Source: CAXXOK01 sp035353235 (GTDB taxonomy: Bacteria; Bacillota; Clostridia; Christensenellales; Aristaeellaceae). Taken from it: DNA of 34,494 nucleotides. The notes beneath the pieces were generated by a model. The model was not told the DNA's origin. It saw only the letters and a program-made list of their open reading frames with translations, and made no database searches. A program made the translations under genes and the position numbers. The stretch is taken from positions 1 through 34,494 of the forward strand of contig DAOPZG010000011.1 of assembly GCA_035353235.1 (NCBI GenBank). The letters are read 5' to 3'. Below, in pieces: positions 25,922 to 32,376 of this stretch (positions are counted from its first letter, which is position 1; every line of letters begins with the position of its first letter).

Positions 25922-26626
25922 GTGTCGGACAAACAGCGGATTCTGTTGGTGGACGACGACCGGAACATCAGCCATCTGATCCGGCTCTATCTGGAAAAGG
26001 AAGGGTTTGAAGTCTGCGAAGCCGCGCGCGGGGACGATGGGCTGGCCGCTTTTAAGCGGCAGCAGCCGTCGATGGTCCTGTTGGACGTGATGCTGCCCGG
26101 CGTGGACGGGCTGGAAGTGCTGCGTGAAATCCGCAAAACCAGCAAAACGCCGGTCATCATGCTGACCGCCAAGGACGAGACTTTCGACAAGGTGCTGGGT
26201 CTGGAGCTGGGCGCAGACGATTACATCACCAAGCCTTTTGAAAACAAGGAACTGGTTGCGCGCGTCAAGGCCGTTCTGCGCCGCAGCGGCGCGGAGAGCG
26301 AGAATACGGAAGCCGACGATATGCTCAGCTTTCCGCAACTGACCGTTAGCCTGAAGCGCTACGAAGTCACCTTTGAAGGCAGCCCGGTGGAGATGCCCCC
26401 TAAAGAGCTGGAAGTGCTGTACTTCCTCGCTTCTCACCCTAACATGGTGTTTACGCGGGAACAGCTGCTGGAACGCGTATGGGGCTTCGACTTTTTTGGA
26501 GACAGCCGCACGGTGGACGTGCATATCAAGCGGCTGCGGGAGAAACTTGTGGGCTGCGAGCAGTACGGGTGGGAAATCCACACGGTATGGCGCGTAGGCT
26601 ATAAATTTGAATCCAAACAGGGGTAA
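25922..26626 (+). CDS. OmpR/PhoB-family response regulator
   Basis: Two-component transcription regulator of 234 residues. The receiver domain has acidic residues Asp11-13, phospho-acceptor Asp55 (VLLDVMLPG), Thr82 and Lys104 (ADDYITKPF). The winged-helix output domain spans about 135-232 with REQLLERVWG and RTVDVHIKRLREKL, typical of PhoB-like factors. The GTG at 25922 has AGGAGGG upstream; an earlier in-frame start would add 15 residues not seen in the family. A GC hairpin (25884-25899) lies between mutS2 and this gene without a T-run. The kinase gene follows after 64 bases. Confidence 0.95.
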   Translation: MSDKQRILLVDDDRNISHLIRLYLEKEGFEVCEAARGDDGLAAFKRQQPSMVLLDVMLPGVDGLEVLREIRKTSKTPVIMLTAKDETFDKVLGLELGADDYITKPFENKELVARVKAVLRRSGAESENTEADDMLSFPQLTVSLKRYEVTFEGSPVEMPPKELEVLYFLASHPNMVFTREQLLERVWGFDFFGDSRTVDVHIKRLREKLVGCEQYGWEIHTVWRVGYKFESKQG

Positions 26627-26690
26627 AACGTCGCGGGGCGTGCATTCGCCCTGTGGTGATGCGACCCTGCTTTTCGCACCGGAGGCGCCT

Positions 26691-28196
26691 ATGTTTCACA
26701 GCATGTTTTCCCGGCTGTTTTCCATGCTGCTGCTGATTATTTTGGTAGTGGTCTTTGTCGGCGCGGGTTTTTCCATCCTCACCATTCGCAGCAACATGAT
26801 TAACAGCCGCATGGACAGCCTGCTGGTGCAGGCGCGGGAGATTGCGTTTCTGGCCAGCCGCGTGGAAGACAACACCCTGAGCGATTATCTGGGGCTGGAT
26901 ACGCCGACTGAATCATATTTGCAGTGGAAAGCGGCGAACGTATATCAGGATTTCGGCGCGTATATCCTGATCGTGGACCGTAACGGCCGTGTGAAGGACA
27001 ACATGAACACAGCGATTCAGAACAACCCGTCGGCTGTGGAAAATCTGTCTCCTTCGGATGTGGCGGATACCCTGCGCGAGGTGCTTTCGGGTAAAGAGGT
27101 GGAAACCCGTATTACCAACGCGGTCAACGGAACCATCTTTACCGTGGCTGTGCCGTGGGTGCAGAATAATACGGTGCTGGGCGCGGTGTTTATTCACACC
27201 AGCGCGCAGGTGATCGAGGCGGAGTATCGCGGCGTGGTGCTGCAGGTTGTGGGCGGCTTTTCCATCGCGGCGCTGGTGGCGGCCGCGTGTGCGCTGCTGT
27301 ATACCCGAAGCATCGTTAAGCCATTAACTGTGATTACCCGCGCCGCCGAGGACATGAGCCGCGGCAACTTCAATTCCCGCGCGGCGGTGACCGGCGTAGA
27401 CGAAGTGCGCCAGCTGGCCGGGGCGTTTAACGTGATGGCGGACAAACTGGCGCAGGTGGAGGAAAACCGCCGCGAGTTTGTCGCTAACGTGAGCCACGAG
27501 CTGCGTTCACCCGTTACCAGTATCCACGGGTTTGTGGAAGGGATGCTGGACGGTACGATCCCGGCGGGAGAACGGGACCGTTATTTACAGATCGTTTCCG
27601 ACGAGACCAACCGGCTCAAAAAGCTGATCGCGGATTTGCTGGAACTGAGCCGTATGGAAAAAGGAGCAGTTCAGCTGACCTACTCAAACTACGATATTAA
27701 CGAAACGATCCGACGCGTGCTGATTGCCCGTATGGCGGACATTGACCAGCGCGGCATTACCCCCCAGCTGGATTTTCAGGTGGAACCGTGTATGGTGCAC
27801 GCCGATCAGGACCGCATCGAACAGGTTGTGTATAATCTGGTGGACAATGCGTTAAAGTTTGTGAACGACCACGGGAACTTGACAATTACCACCGCGATAG
27901 TGCATGATAAGGCAACCGTTATTGTCGCCAACGACGGCGTGCCTATCCTGCCTGAGGATCGCCCGCATATCTTCGACCGGTTTTATAAAGCGGATAAGGC
28001 ACATACCGTTGGCAAGGGTTCCGGAACGGGCCTTGGGCTGAGCATCTGCCAGCGCATTATCCAGCAACATGGACAGACCATCCGGCTGCTGCCTGTGGAA
28101 ACCGGCGCTGCGTTTGAGTTTACGTTGGAGGCCGGGGTGAAACCAATGCCCCTTGGAGAAGGCGACGCGGCGAAGGATGCGACTGAAAAGGAGTAA
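26691..28196 (+). CDS. membrane sensor histidine kinase (PhoR/WalK-like architecture)
   Basis: A 501-residue partner of the preceding regulator. Transmembrane helices at about 11-30 and 183-205 enclose an extracellular sensing domain of about 150 residues. HAMP domain about 206-258, HisKA with phospho-accepting His269 in NVSHELRSPVTSIHG, and HATPase from about 375 with N, G1 (FDRFYKAD is the F box) and GTGLGLSI motifs. Signal is unknown. The ATG at 26691 follows GGAGG by five bases; an in-frame start 84 bases upstream lies in the end of the regulator gene and would add a non-family N-terminus. It ends seven bases before aroK. Confidence 0.95.
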   Translation: MFHSMFSRLFSMLLLIILVVVFVGAGFSILTIRSNMINSRMDSLLVQAREIAFLASRVEDNTLSDYLGLDTPTESYLQWKAANVYQDFGAYILIVDRNGRVKDNMNTAIQNNPSAVENLSPSDVADTLREVLSGKEVETRITNAVNGTIFTVAVPWVQNNTVLGAVFIHTSAQVIEAEYRGVVLQVVGGFSIAALVAAACALLYTRSIVKPLTVITRAAEDMSRGNFNSRAAVTGVDEVRQLAGAFNVMADKLAQVEENRREFVANVSHELRSPVTSIHGFVEGMLDGTIPAGERDRYLQIVSDETNRLKKLIADLLELSRMEKGAVQLTYSNYDINETIRRVLIARMADIDQRGITPQLDFQVEPCMVHADQDRIEQVVYNLVDNALKFVNDHGNLTITTAIVHDKATVIVANDGVPILPEDRPHIFDRFYKADKAHTVGKGSGTGLGLSICQRIIQQHGQTIRLLPVETGAAFEFTLEAGVKPMPLGEGDAAKDATEKE

Positions 28197-28203
28197 TAGC
28201 GTC

Positions 28204-28737
28204 ATGGAACGGCACATCTTTCTGGTCGGCATGCCCGGAAGCGGAAAAAGCGCGCTGGGGCGCAGGGTTGCGTTGAAGCTGCAAACGCCGTACCTGGACA
28301 CGGACGCCTACCTGGCGGAAATTACCGGCATGAACACGGCGCAGATTTACTCCACTTATGGGGAAGCGGCTTTTCGCGATGGGGAAACGCGCCTGCTGCA
28401 GGACTTGATTACGGCTACTCCCGGAATCATATCCACGGGAGGAGGCACGGCGCTGCGGGAGGAAAACCGCAGGCTGATGCGCGCGCACGGTTACGTGGTG
28501 CTGATTGACCGTCCGATTGATGACATCCTGCTGGACATCCGCGCGGAAAAAAGACCGCTGCTGGCGCAGATGGGTCATGAGGAAATCGCGAGGATTTATG
28601 AGGAACGGATGCCGATTTATCGCAGCGTGGCTGATGTGGTACTGGATAACGGTAACGGCTTCCACAGCGGTCTGGCATCGCTGGAGAGCGTGGCACGGCA
28701 GCTGGGCGCGAAAGGCTGGAAACCCGGGGAAGAGTGA
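28204..28737 (+). CDS. aroK: shikimate kinase
   Basis: Phosphorylates shikimate to shikimate 3-phosphate with ATP in the pathway to chorismate and aromatic amino acids. The 177 residues start with the P-loop GMPGSGKS (9-16). The substrate site has Asp34 (LDTD), Arg58 in GEAAFRDGE and the glycine-rich STGGG (77-81). The lid region KRPLL carries the ATP-binding Arg. ATG with AAGGAG at about 28188, which lies in the end of the kinase gene; gap of seven bases, so co-transcribed and probably coupled. Other shikimate-pathway genes are not in the window. Confidence 0.94.
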   Translation: MERHIFLVGMPGSGKSALGRRVALKLQTPYLDTDAYLAEITGMNTAQIYSTYGEAAFRDGETRLLQDLITATPGIISTGGGTALREENRRLMRAHGYVVLIDRPIDDILLDIRAEKRPLLAQMGHEEIARIYEERMPIYRSVADVVLDNGNGFHSGLASLESVARQLGAKGWKPGEE

Positions 28738-28850
28738 GCTTTCCCTGCATGGATACGCGCCGCATGGAAACGGATAGTGAACCTGAACGGCACACATGCC
28801 GGGAACTCGCGCAAAACATCGGGCTGCGCCGCCGGTTCCCGGATGATGAT

Positions 28851-28885
28851 AAAAAAACACCCCGCGGGCAATTTGCCCGCGGGGT
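28851..28885 (-). terminator. intrinsic terminator of the minus-strand RNA
   Basis: Minus strand: perfect 11-base stem ACCCCGCGGGC/GCCCGCGGGGT with an AAATT loop, then G and seven T. On the plus strand the hairpin is followed by TTCAGCTT only, so it is poor as aroK terminator, though it may serve weakly. Confidence 0.85.
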
Positions 28886-29079
28886 TCAGCTTGCTGAAAA
28901 AGGCCCATCTGCGTTGTCAGCCGCGGGATGGCAAGGGGTATCACTTACAAACGGTAAGCTCAACCCCTTACCACCCTTGCTTCCTCGCATCTGAACCTTT
29001 TTATGCAGGCTGCTCTTTTCGCTGAAAATAGGTTTGTCAACGACCTGACCCCGCAGGCGATAACGCCCGCGGGGTGTTT
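28851..29079 (-). ncRNA. candidate structured noncoding RNA with intrinsic terminator (raiA-motif-like?)
   Basis: Reading on the minus strand, a hairpin ACCCCGCGGGCG/CGCCTGCGGGGT (29075-29048) opens the region. AAAAAGG (29002-28996) can pair with CCTTTTT (28903-28897) and closes a multi-branched core. In the core a long arm pairs 28976-28963 with 28939-28925 (GGGTGGTAAGGGGT with ACCCCTTGCCATCCC, one bulge), with an inner CTTAC/GTAAG stem near 28958-28944. A further TGCG/CGCA helix lies at 28989-28986 with 28913-28910. Both mismatches seen on the plus strand (A-C) become G-U pairs on the minus strand, so the RNA is read as minus. It ends in a terminator with seven T. It starts about 17 bases past the ZnuA-like stop codon. 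Size and style recall the raiA-motif RNA of Clostridia, but this identity is a guess. No promoter of its own is clear. Confidence 0.65.
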
Positions 29080-29095
29080 GTATTGAATTGTGTTG

Positions 29096-30034
29096 TCAGT
29101 TCAGCGCGATTTTCAACGTTTCCAGGTTATCCGTCATAAAATCCACCACGGTCTTTCCCGCGGCAAATTCATCCGCGGTCAGGTTGTGGCAGGCGTAGAA
29201 GATATGCGTCGGCACCCCCGTTGCCTGGCTGATGGTGTCCGCCAGCGTGTGGGTGGAAAGCTCCGGGTACAGGATCAGCGGGACCTGGTCTTTCTGTACT
29301 TTATCAATCAGAAATGCCACGGTTTGCGCGCTTGGTTCGGTTTCCGCAGAACAGCCGGGGAAAGCCGCGTAGTAGGTGAGGCCATATTCTTTAACGAAAT
29401 AGCGCTGCGCGAACCGATCGCCGAAGATGATTTCCTTGCGCTTGGCGGTATTGACTACCGCACGGAAGGAATCATCCAGCGTTTGCAGCTTCTGCGTGTA
29501 TGCCTCGGCGTTAGCGTGGTATGCGTCGGCATGTGCGGTATCCAGAGCGGACATTTCCTCGCAGATGGCGTTTACCATCGCAATCGCGTTGACCGGAGAG
29601 GTCCAGACATGTTCGTCCATTTCCGGCTCTGTGCTGTCGCTCTCTTCTTCTTCAGCCTGCATGCCTTCCACGGTTTCTTCTGTAACGGTCGGAACCATGT
29701 CCGTGAGACGTACGGCCTTCACTTTGCTGTCCTGCATGGAGGACAGAATATCGGTAACCCATGCGTCCGATTCCCCGCCGACATAAATGAACAGGTCAGC
29801 GTTGCGGATCGCGATGATATCCTGCGGGGTCGGCTCATAGGTGTGCGCTTCGGCCCCGGGCTTCAGCAGCATGGTCAGTTCCACGGCGCCGGTATCACCC
29901 GCCACGGCGCGTGCGAAGTCATACTGGGGAAAGATGGTTGCAACCACGCGCAGCGTTGGCGCGCTTTCAGCGGCCGCGGGTAACAGGGACAGCGCCATCA
30001 GGCAGGTCAGCAGTAGCGATAACCACTTTTTCAT
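29096..30034 (-). CDS. ZnuA-like metal ABC transporter substrate-binding protein
   Basis: Extracytoplasmic binding protein of the zinc/manganese (cluster A-I) group. The 312 residues start with a signal peptide (about 1-23, ending LLPAAAES). There is no lipobox cysteine at the cleavage region. LRVVATIFPQYDF opens the mature fold. Likely metal ligands are His64 (EAHTYEP) and His142 (DEHVW). The usual third His segment instead reads FGDRF (204-208), with Gly where many relatives have His; Asp206 may substitute. An acidic loop (about 119-141, rich in Glu) precedes His142, where ZnuA proteins often have a His-rich loop. The ATG has GGAGGG upstream. Membrane and ATPase subunits are not adjacent. 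A consensus promoter and operator-like repeat lie upstream. Confidence 0.9.
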   Translation of the reverse strand: MKKWLSLLLTCLMALSLLPAAAESAPTLRVVATIFPQYDFARAVAGDTGAVELTMLLKPGAEAHTYEPTPQDIIAIRNADLFIYVGGESDAWVTDILSSMQDSKVKAVRLTDMVPTVTEETVEGMQAEEEESDSTEPEMDEHVWTSPVNAIAMVNAICEEMSALDTAHADAYHANAEAYTQKLQTLDDSFRAVVNTAKRKEIIFGDRFAQRYFVKEYGLTYYAAFPGCSAETEPSAQTVAFLIDKVQKDQVPLILYPELSTHTLADTISQATGVPTHIFYACHNLTADEFAAGKTVVDFMTDNLETLKIALN

Positions 30035-30160
30035 TTGGTTCCCTCCGAATTCTCCGACTGGTTTACGGTGTTGGTTTCCGGTATGAGTATACCGATTGCC
30101 GAATCTTCATTTTGTCTTCTGCGCAAAGGACGGGTTGGTTTCTTCACACTAAATTAAAAA

Positions 30161-30175
30161 TGAAATTCGTTTTCA
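30161..30175 (-). promoter_or_regulatory. possible operator for a metal-responsive repressor
   Basis: Imperfect inverted repeat TGAAA-N5-TTTCA directly downstream of the -10 box of the ZnuA-like gene, in an A/T-rich setting. The place is ideal for a repressor of the Fur/Zur type, but the sequence is not a clear match to a known Zur or MntR box. Confidence 0.35.
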
Positions 30176-30176
30176 A

Positions 30177-30205
30177 ATTATAAACAGGCAATTCAGTTTT
30201 GTCAA
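30177..30205 (-). promoter_or_regulatory. perfect consensus promoter of the ZnuA-like gene
   Basis: Minus strand: TTGACA (30205-30200), 17-base spacer, TATAAT (30182-30177). The leader is about 135 bases long, longer than for other genes here. Confidence 0.88.
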
Positions 30206-30426
30206 GCGGTTTCAGAAAATTCTGCGTTTGATTCTGATCAGGATTGAATGGGGTGGGATCAGAAAAGATCGTAAGATTACGGGAAAAAGAAATCGGGAAA
30301 AACGGAGATGCCGGGGCGTTTTTTGATTTGAAGGAGCAAGGAAAGCGCCGGGCAGCACGGGAGAAAGTTGACGCGGCACGGGAGAAAGGCAGTCGGATGC
30401 GGCCTCTGTCATTTATCGGAAAACAC

Positions 30427-30453
30427 AAAAAAGGCCGCAGACAAAACGCGGTC
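30427..30453 (-). terminator. probable terminator of the nadD-rsfS unit
   Basis: Minus strand: CCGC/GCGG stem (30451-30448 with 30438-30435), one flanking pair beyond a mismatch, then six T. It lies about 190 bases after the RsfS stop codon. Confidence 0.4.
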
Positions 30454-30502
30454 GGCGTTTGCTGCAGCACAGTTTCGCGGGATCAGCAGAAACGAAAATG
30501 GG

Positions 30503-30526
30503 AACTGAATGCTTTTTCAGTTTTTT
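30503..30526 (+). terminator. plus-strand intrinsic terminator with no clear upstream gene
   Basis: AACTGAA/TTCAGTT stem (30503-30509 with 30516-30522) followed by T through 30526. No recognised plus-strand gene lies before it. Confidence 0.5.
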
Positions 30527-30645
30527 GAACAAATGGTGGCAAAGCACAGTTGCTGTGTGGTAATCAGTAAGCGGGAAAACAGACGCAATAAGGCCTCAGG
30601 TATTTACGGTCGCGGTATGGAACTGTGCGTCTATAAAAAACGGGC

Positions 30646-31023
30646 TCAGTGCAGCGCCGAAGATTCCTCATTCTCATCGAAGGGTAAGGGAATCCGATTG
30701 CCGTCATGCTCCCAAAGCTTTTCCAGCCGGTAAAACTCACGCTCCTGCGTGTGAAACAGGTGCACGAGCAACGTGCCGTAATCCAGCACGATCCATCGGG
30801 AATCGCGCTGACCATCCCGCCGCAAAAGGGGTACGCCGGCTTCGGCCATTTTATCCTCCACTTCGTCTGCCAGCGTTTTCACCTGTAAAACGTTGCGGCC
30901 ACTGGCGATCAGCATCGTATCGGTAATCACGGTAAGGGATGATACATCCAGCGCAACGATGTCCTGTGCTTTTTTTTGATAGAGTGCTTCAGCGGCTTTG
31001 AGGAGGTTTTCTTTTCCTTCCAT
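30646..31023 (-). CDS. rsfS: ribosome silencing factor RsfS
   Basis: Binds ribosomal protein L14 and blocks joining of the 30S and 50S subunits when nutrients are scarce. The 125-residue protein has the compact family domain: KKAQDIVALDVSSL near the start, then DTMLIASGRN, and the C-terminal WIVLDYGTLLVHLFHTQEREFYRLE with EKLW. ATG at 31023; AAAGGAG lies about 11 bases upstream inside the end of the preceding gene, from which it is separated by four bases. This nadD-yqeK-rsfS order is common in Bacillota. Confidence 0.96.
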   Translation of the reverse strand: MEGKENLLKAAEALYQKKAQDIVALDVSSLTVITDTMLIASGRNVLQVKTLADEVEDKMAEAGVPLLRRDGQRDSRWIVLDYGTLLVHLFHTQEREFYRLEKLWEHDGNRIPLPFDENEESSALH

Positions 31024-31027
31024 CCGG

Positions 31028-32221
31028 TCAATGCTCCTTTCCGTTTTCCACCAGGCGTTCCAGCCAAAGGATCACGCGCTGGGTGGCGGGATGCAGCGTC
31101 TGCCGCTGCCGGGTTACGTATGCCTGCGTGGAACGCAGGGAGTTCAGCGTTGCCGCCGCAAGGTTCTCGTCCGCCAGTTGCCGCACGGCCTCCAGCGCCG
31201 GGTAATAACGGCGGCCCGGTTCAATCTTATCGGCCAGATACAGCACCATGTCGGCGGGCAACATTCCGACCCGCCCGGTGGTATGGCAGCGTATGGCGGA
31301 AAGGATATTGGGGTCGTGTATACCATACTCCGTTTCAGCCAGCACCGCGCCTACGGGACCGTGCAGCATGTTTTCGCTGGCGAGGGTTTCTTTATCCAGC
31401 AACAGCCGCTGTTCCCGGGCGATACGCTGCTGTGTTTGAAGCGGCATGCACTTGGCGCAGTCATGCACCAGCCCCGCCAACTCGCAGGATTCCTCGTTCA
31501 GCCTGTGGAGACGCGCCAGCCGCCTCGCTGTTGCAGCGACCAGCAGGGAGTGGAGCAGACGCTTTTCGCTCAGGGCCTCGCGCAGTTTTGGGTATATGGC
31601 GGCCGCGCCCGCAGGCGCCGGGGAAACGCCATACAGACCCATGATGCGGATGTATTCGTACACCTGCAGCGGCAACTCCGGCGGAATTTCCCCGGAAGCC
31701 AGGCGGCTGCGTACGGAGGAAGCGCTGATGTCTTGCGGCGGAAGCGAAAGGTACCAGAATTTGGCCCCTCTTGCTTCCAGCGAGCGTACTACCGGGTGGT
31801 TGCTGGCGTCCTGTGTGAAGCGGCGGAACACCAGAAATGTGCACAGTTGAAACACGCGATCAGGTTCCCGCCAGTTCACCAGATCCAGCAGAGTATCTTC
31901 TCCGATGATATAAAAAAGTTCCGCGTCCGGCAGCTGGCGGTGGAGCTGCGTTAGCGTATCCACCGTATAGGTAACGCCGACACGGTCCACTTCCATTCGC
32001 GATGCGCTGAAGCGCGGCTCCCGGAGCGTCGCCAGGCGCGTCATCTCAAAACGATGTTCAGCATCCGCTAATCCTTCGCGTTTGTGGGGCGGGTTGCCTG
32101 TCGGGAGAAAAAGGATCCGGTCCAGCCTGGCTTCATCCAGCGCGCAGGCGGCAATGGCTAAATGGCGTTCATGGATCGGGTTAAAACTTCCGCCCATGAG
32201 GCCGATGCGTTCCTTCGCCAC
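31028..32221 (-). CDS. NadD-YqeK fusion: nicotinate-nucleotide adenylyltransferase and HD-domain hydrolase
   Basis: Two enzymes in one 397-residue chain. The N-terminal half (about 1-200) is NadD, which makes deamido-NAD from nicotinate mononucleotide and ATP. It has GGSFNPIHERH at 10-20 and ISASSVRSRL near its end. The C-terminal half (about 205-397) is YqeK, an HD-domain diadenosine tetraphosphate hydrolase, with RLLHSLLVAATA, the metal motif LVHDCAK and a later HGPVGA and CHTTGR. In most bacteria of this group the two are separate neighbouring genes. The HxGH motif of NadD reads H-E-R-H here. The GTG at 32221 follows GGAAGGGGG by seven bases; an upstream in-frame ATG at 32281 would precede the -10 box. 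Confidence 0.92.
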   Translation of the reverse strand: MAKERIGLMGGSFNPIHERHLAIAACALDEARLDRILFLPTGNPPHKREGLADAEHRFEMTRLATLREPRFSASRMEVDRVGVTYTVDTLTQLHRQLPDAELFYIIGEDTLLDLVNWREPDRVFQLCTFLVFRRFTQDASNHPVVRSLEARGAKFWYLSLPPQDISASSVRSRLASGEIPPELPLQVYEYIRIMGLYGVSPAPAGAAAIYPKLREALSEKRLLHSLLVAATARRLARLHRLNEESCELAGLVHDCAKCMPLQTQQRIAREQRLLLDKETLASENMLHGPVGAVLAETEYGIHDPNILSAIRCHTTGRVGMLPADMVLYLADKIEPGRRYYPALEAVRQLADENLAAATLNSLRSTQAYVTRQRQTLHPATQRVILWLERLVENGKEH

Positions 32222-32246
32222 TTCCGCGCCCCCTTCCGTTTCCCTT

Positions 32247-32252
32247 ATTATA
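32247..32252 (-). promoter_or_regulatory. -10 box of the nadD-yqeK gene
   Basis: A perfect TATAAT on the minus strand, 26 bases before the GTG start. No good -35 is seen at the right distance (the nearest is TTTCCC), so the promoter may be weak or need an activator. Confidence 0.5.
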
Positions 32253-32308
32253 CCTGAAAATCGCTCAAAGGGAAAGCGCATTCCCTAAAAAACGTATATG
32301 TTGCCGCG

Positions 32309-32337
32309 TTGACAGCTTACCCGGGAACCGTTATAAT
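32309..32337 (+). promoter_or_regulatory. perfect consensus promoter of the LacI-type gene
   Basis: TTGACA at 32309-32314, 17-base spacer, TATAAT at 32332-32337. An inverted repeat ACCCGG/CCGGGT brackets the -10, and GGAACCGTT occurs twice, 25 bases apart, the second copy inside the operator. Confidence 0.9.
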
Positions 32338-32347
32338 GCCGGGTGTC

Positions 32348-32361
32348 TGGAACCGTTTTCA
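32348..32361 (+). promoter_or_regulatory. LacI-family operator at the transcription start
   Basis: TGGAACCGTTTTCA fits the family pattern TGnAAnCGnTTnCA at every fixed position, with central CG. It lies 10 bases after the -10 box and 15 bases before the start codon, so bound repressor would block transcription of its own gene. Confidence 0.8.
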
Positions 32362-32376
32362 CTACAGGAGGGGCTT

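Larger units (their letters stand above)
30206..30645. other. gene-poor stretch with hairpins
   Basis: About 440 bases between the ZnuA-like promoter and the RsfS stop codon. It holds a plus-strand terminator-like hairpin (30503-30526) and a minus-strand one (30427-30453). A 94-codon open frame on plus (30244-30528) is very Lys/Arg rich, has no good ribosome site and resembles nothing I know, so I do not call it a gene. An inverted repeat GCGGCCT/AGGCCGC surrounds 30399-30438. Confidence 0.5.

Noticed and set aside
25541..26581. 346-codon open frame on minus across mutS2 and the response regulator
   Set aside because: Spans two well-supported genes antisense; His/Gln-rich shadow.
28734..29025. 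short plus-strand frames downstream of aroK
   Set aside because: They run through the structured RNA region and the terminator; helices and G-U bias favour a minus-strand RNA.
28851..29079. the same structured region read as a plus-strand RNA or dispersed repeat
   Set aside because: On plus, two paired positions become A-C mismatches and the last hairpin has only a broken T-run, while minus gives G-U pairs and seven T. A dispersed repeat cannot be excluded without the rest of the genome.
30244..30528. 94-codon plus frame, Lys/Arg rich
   Set aside because: No convincing ribosome site and no similarity; overlaps hairpins and a terminator. Kept only as part of a low-interest finding.
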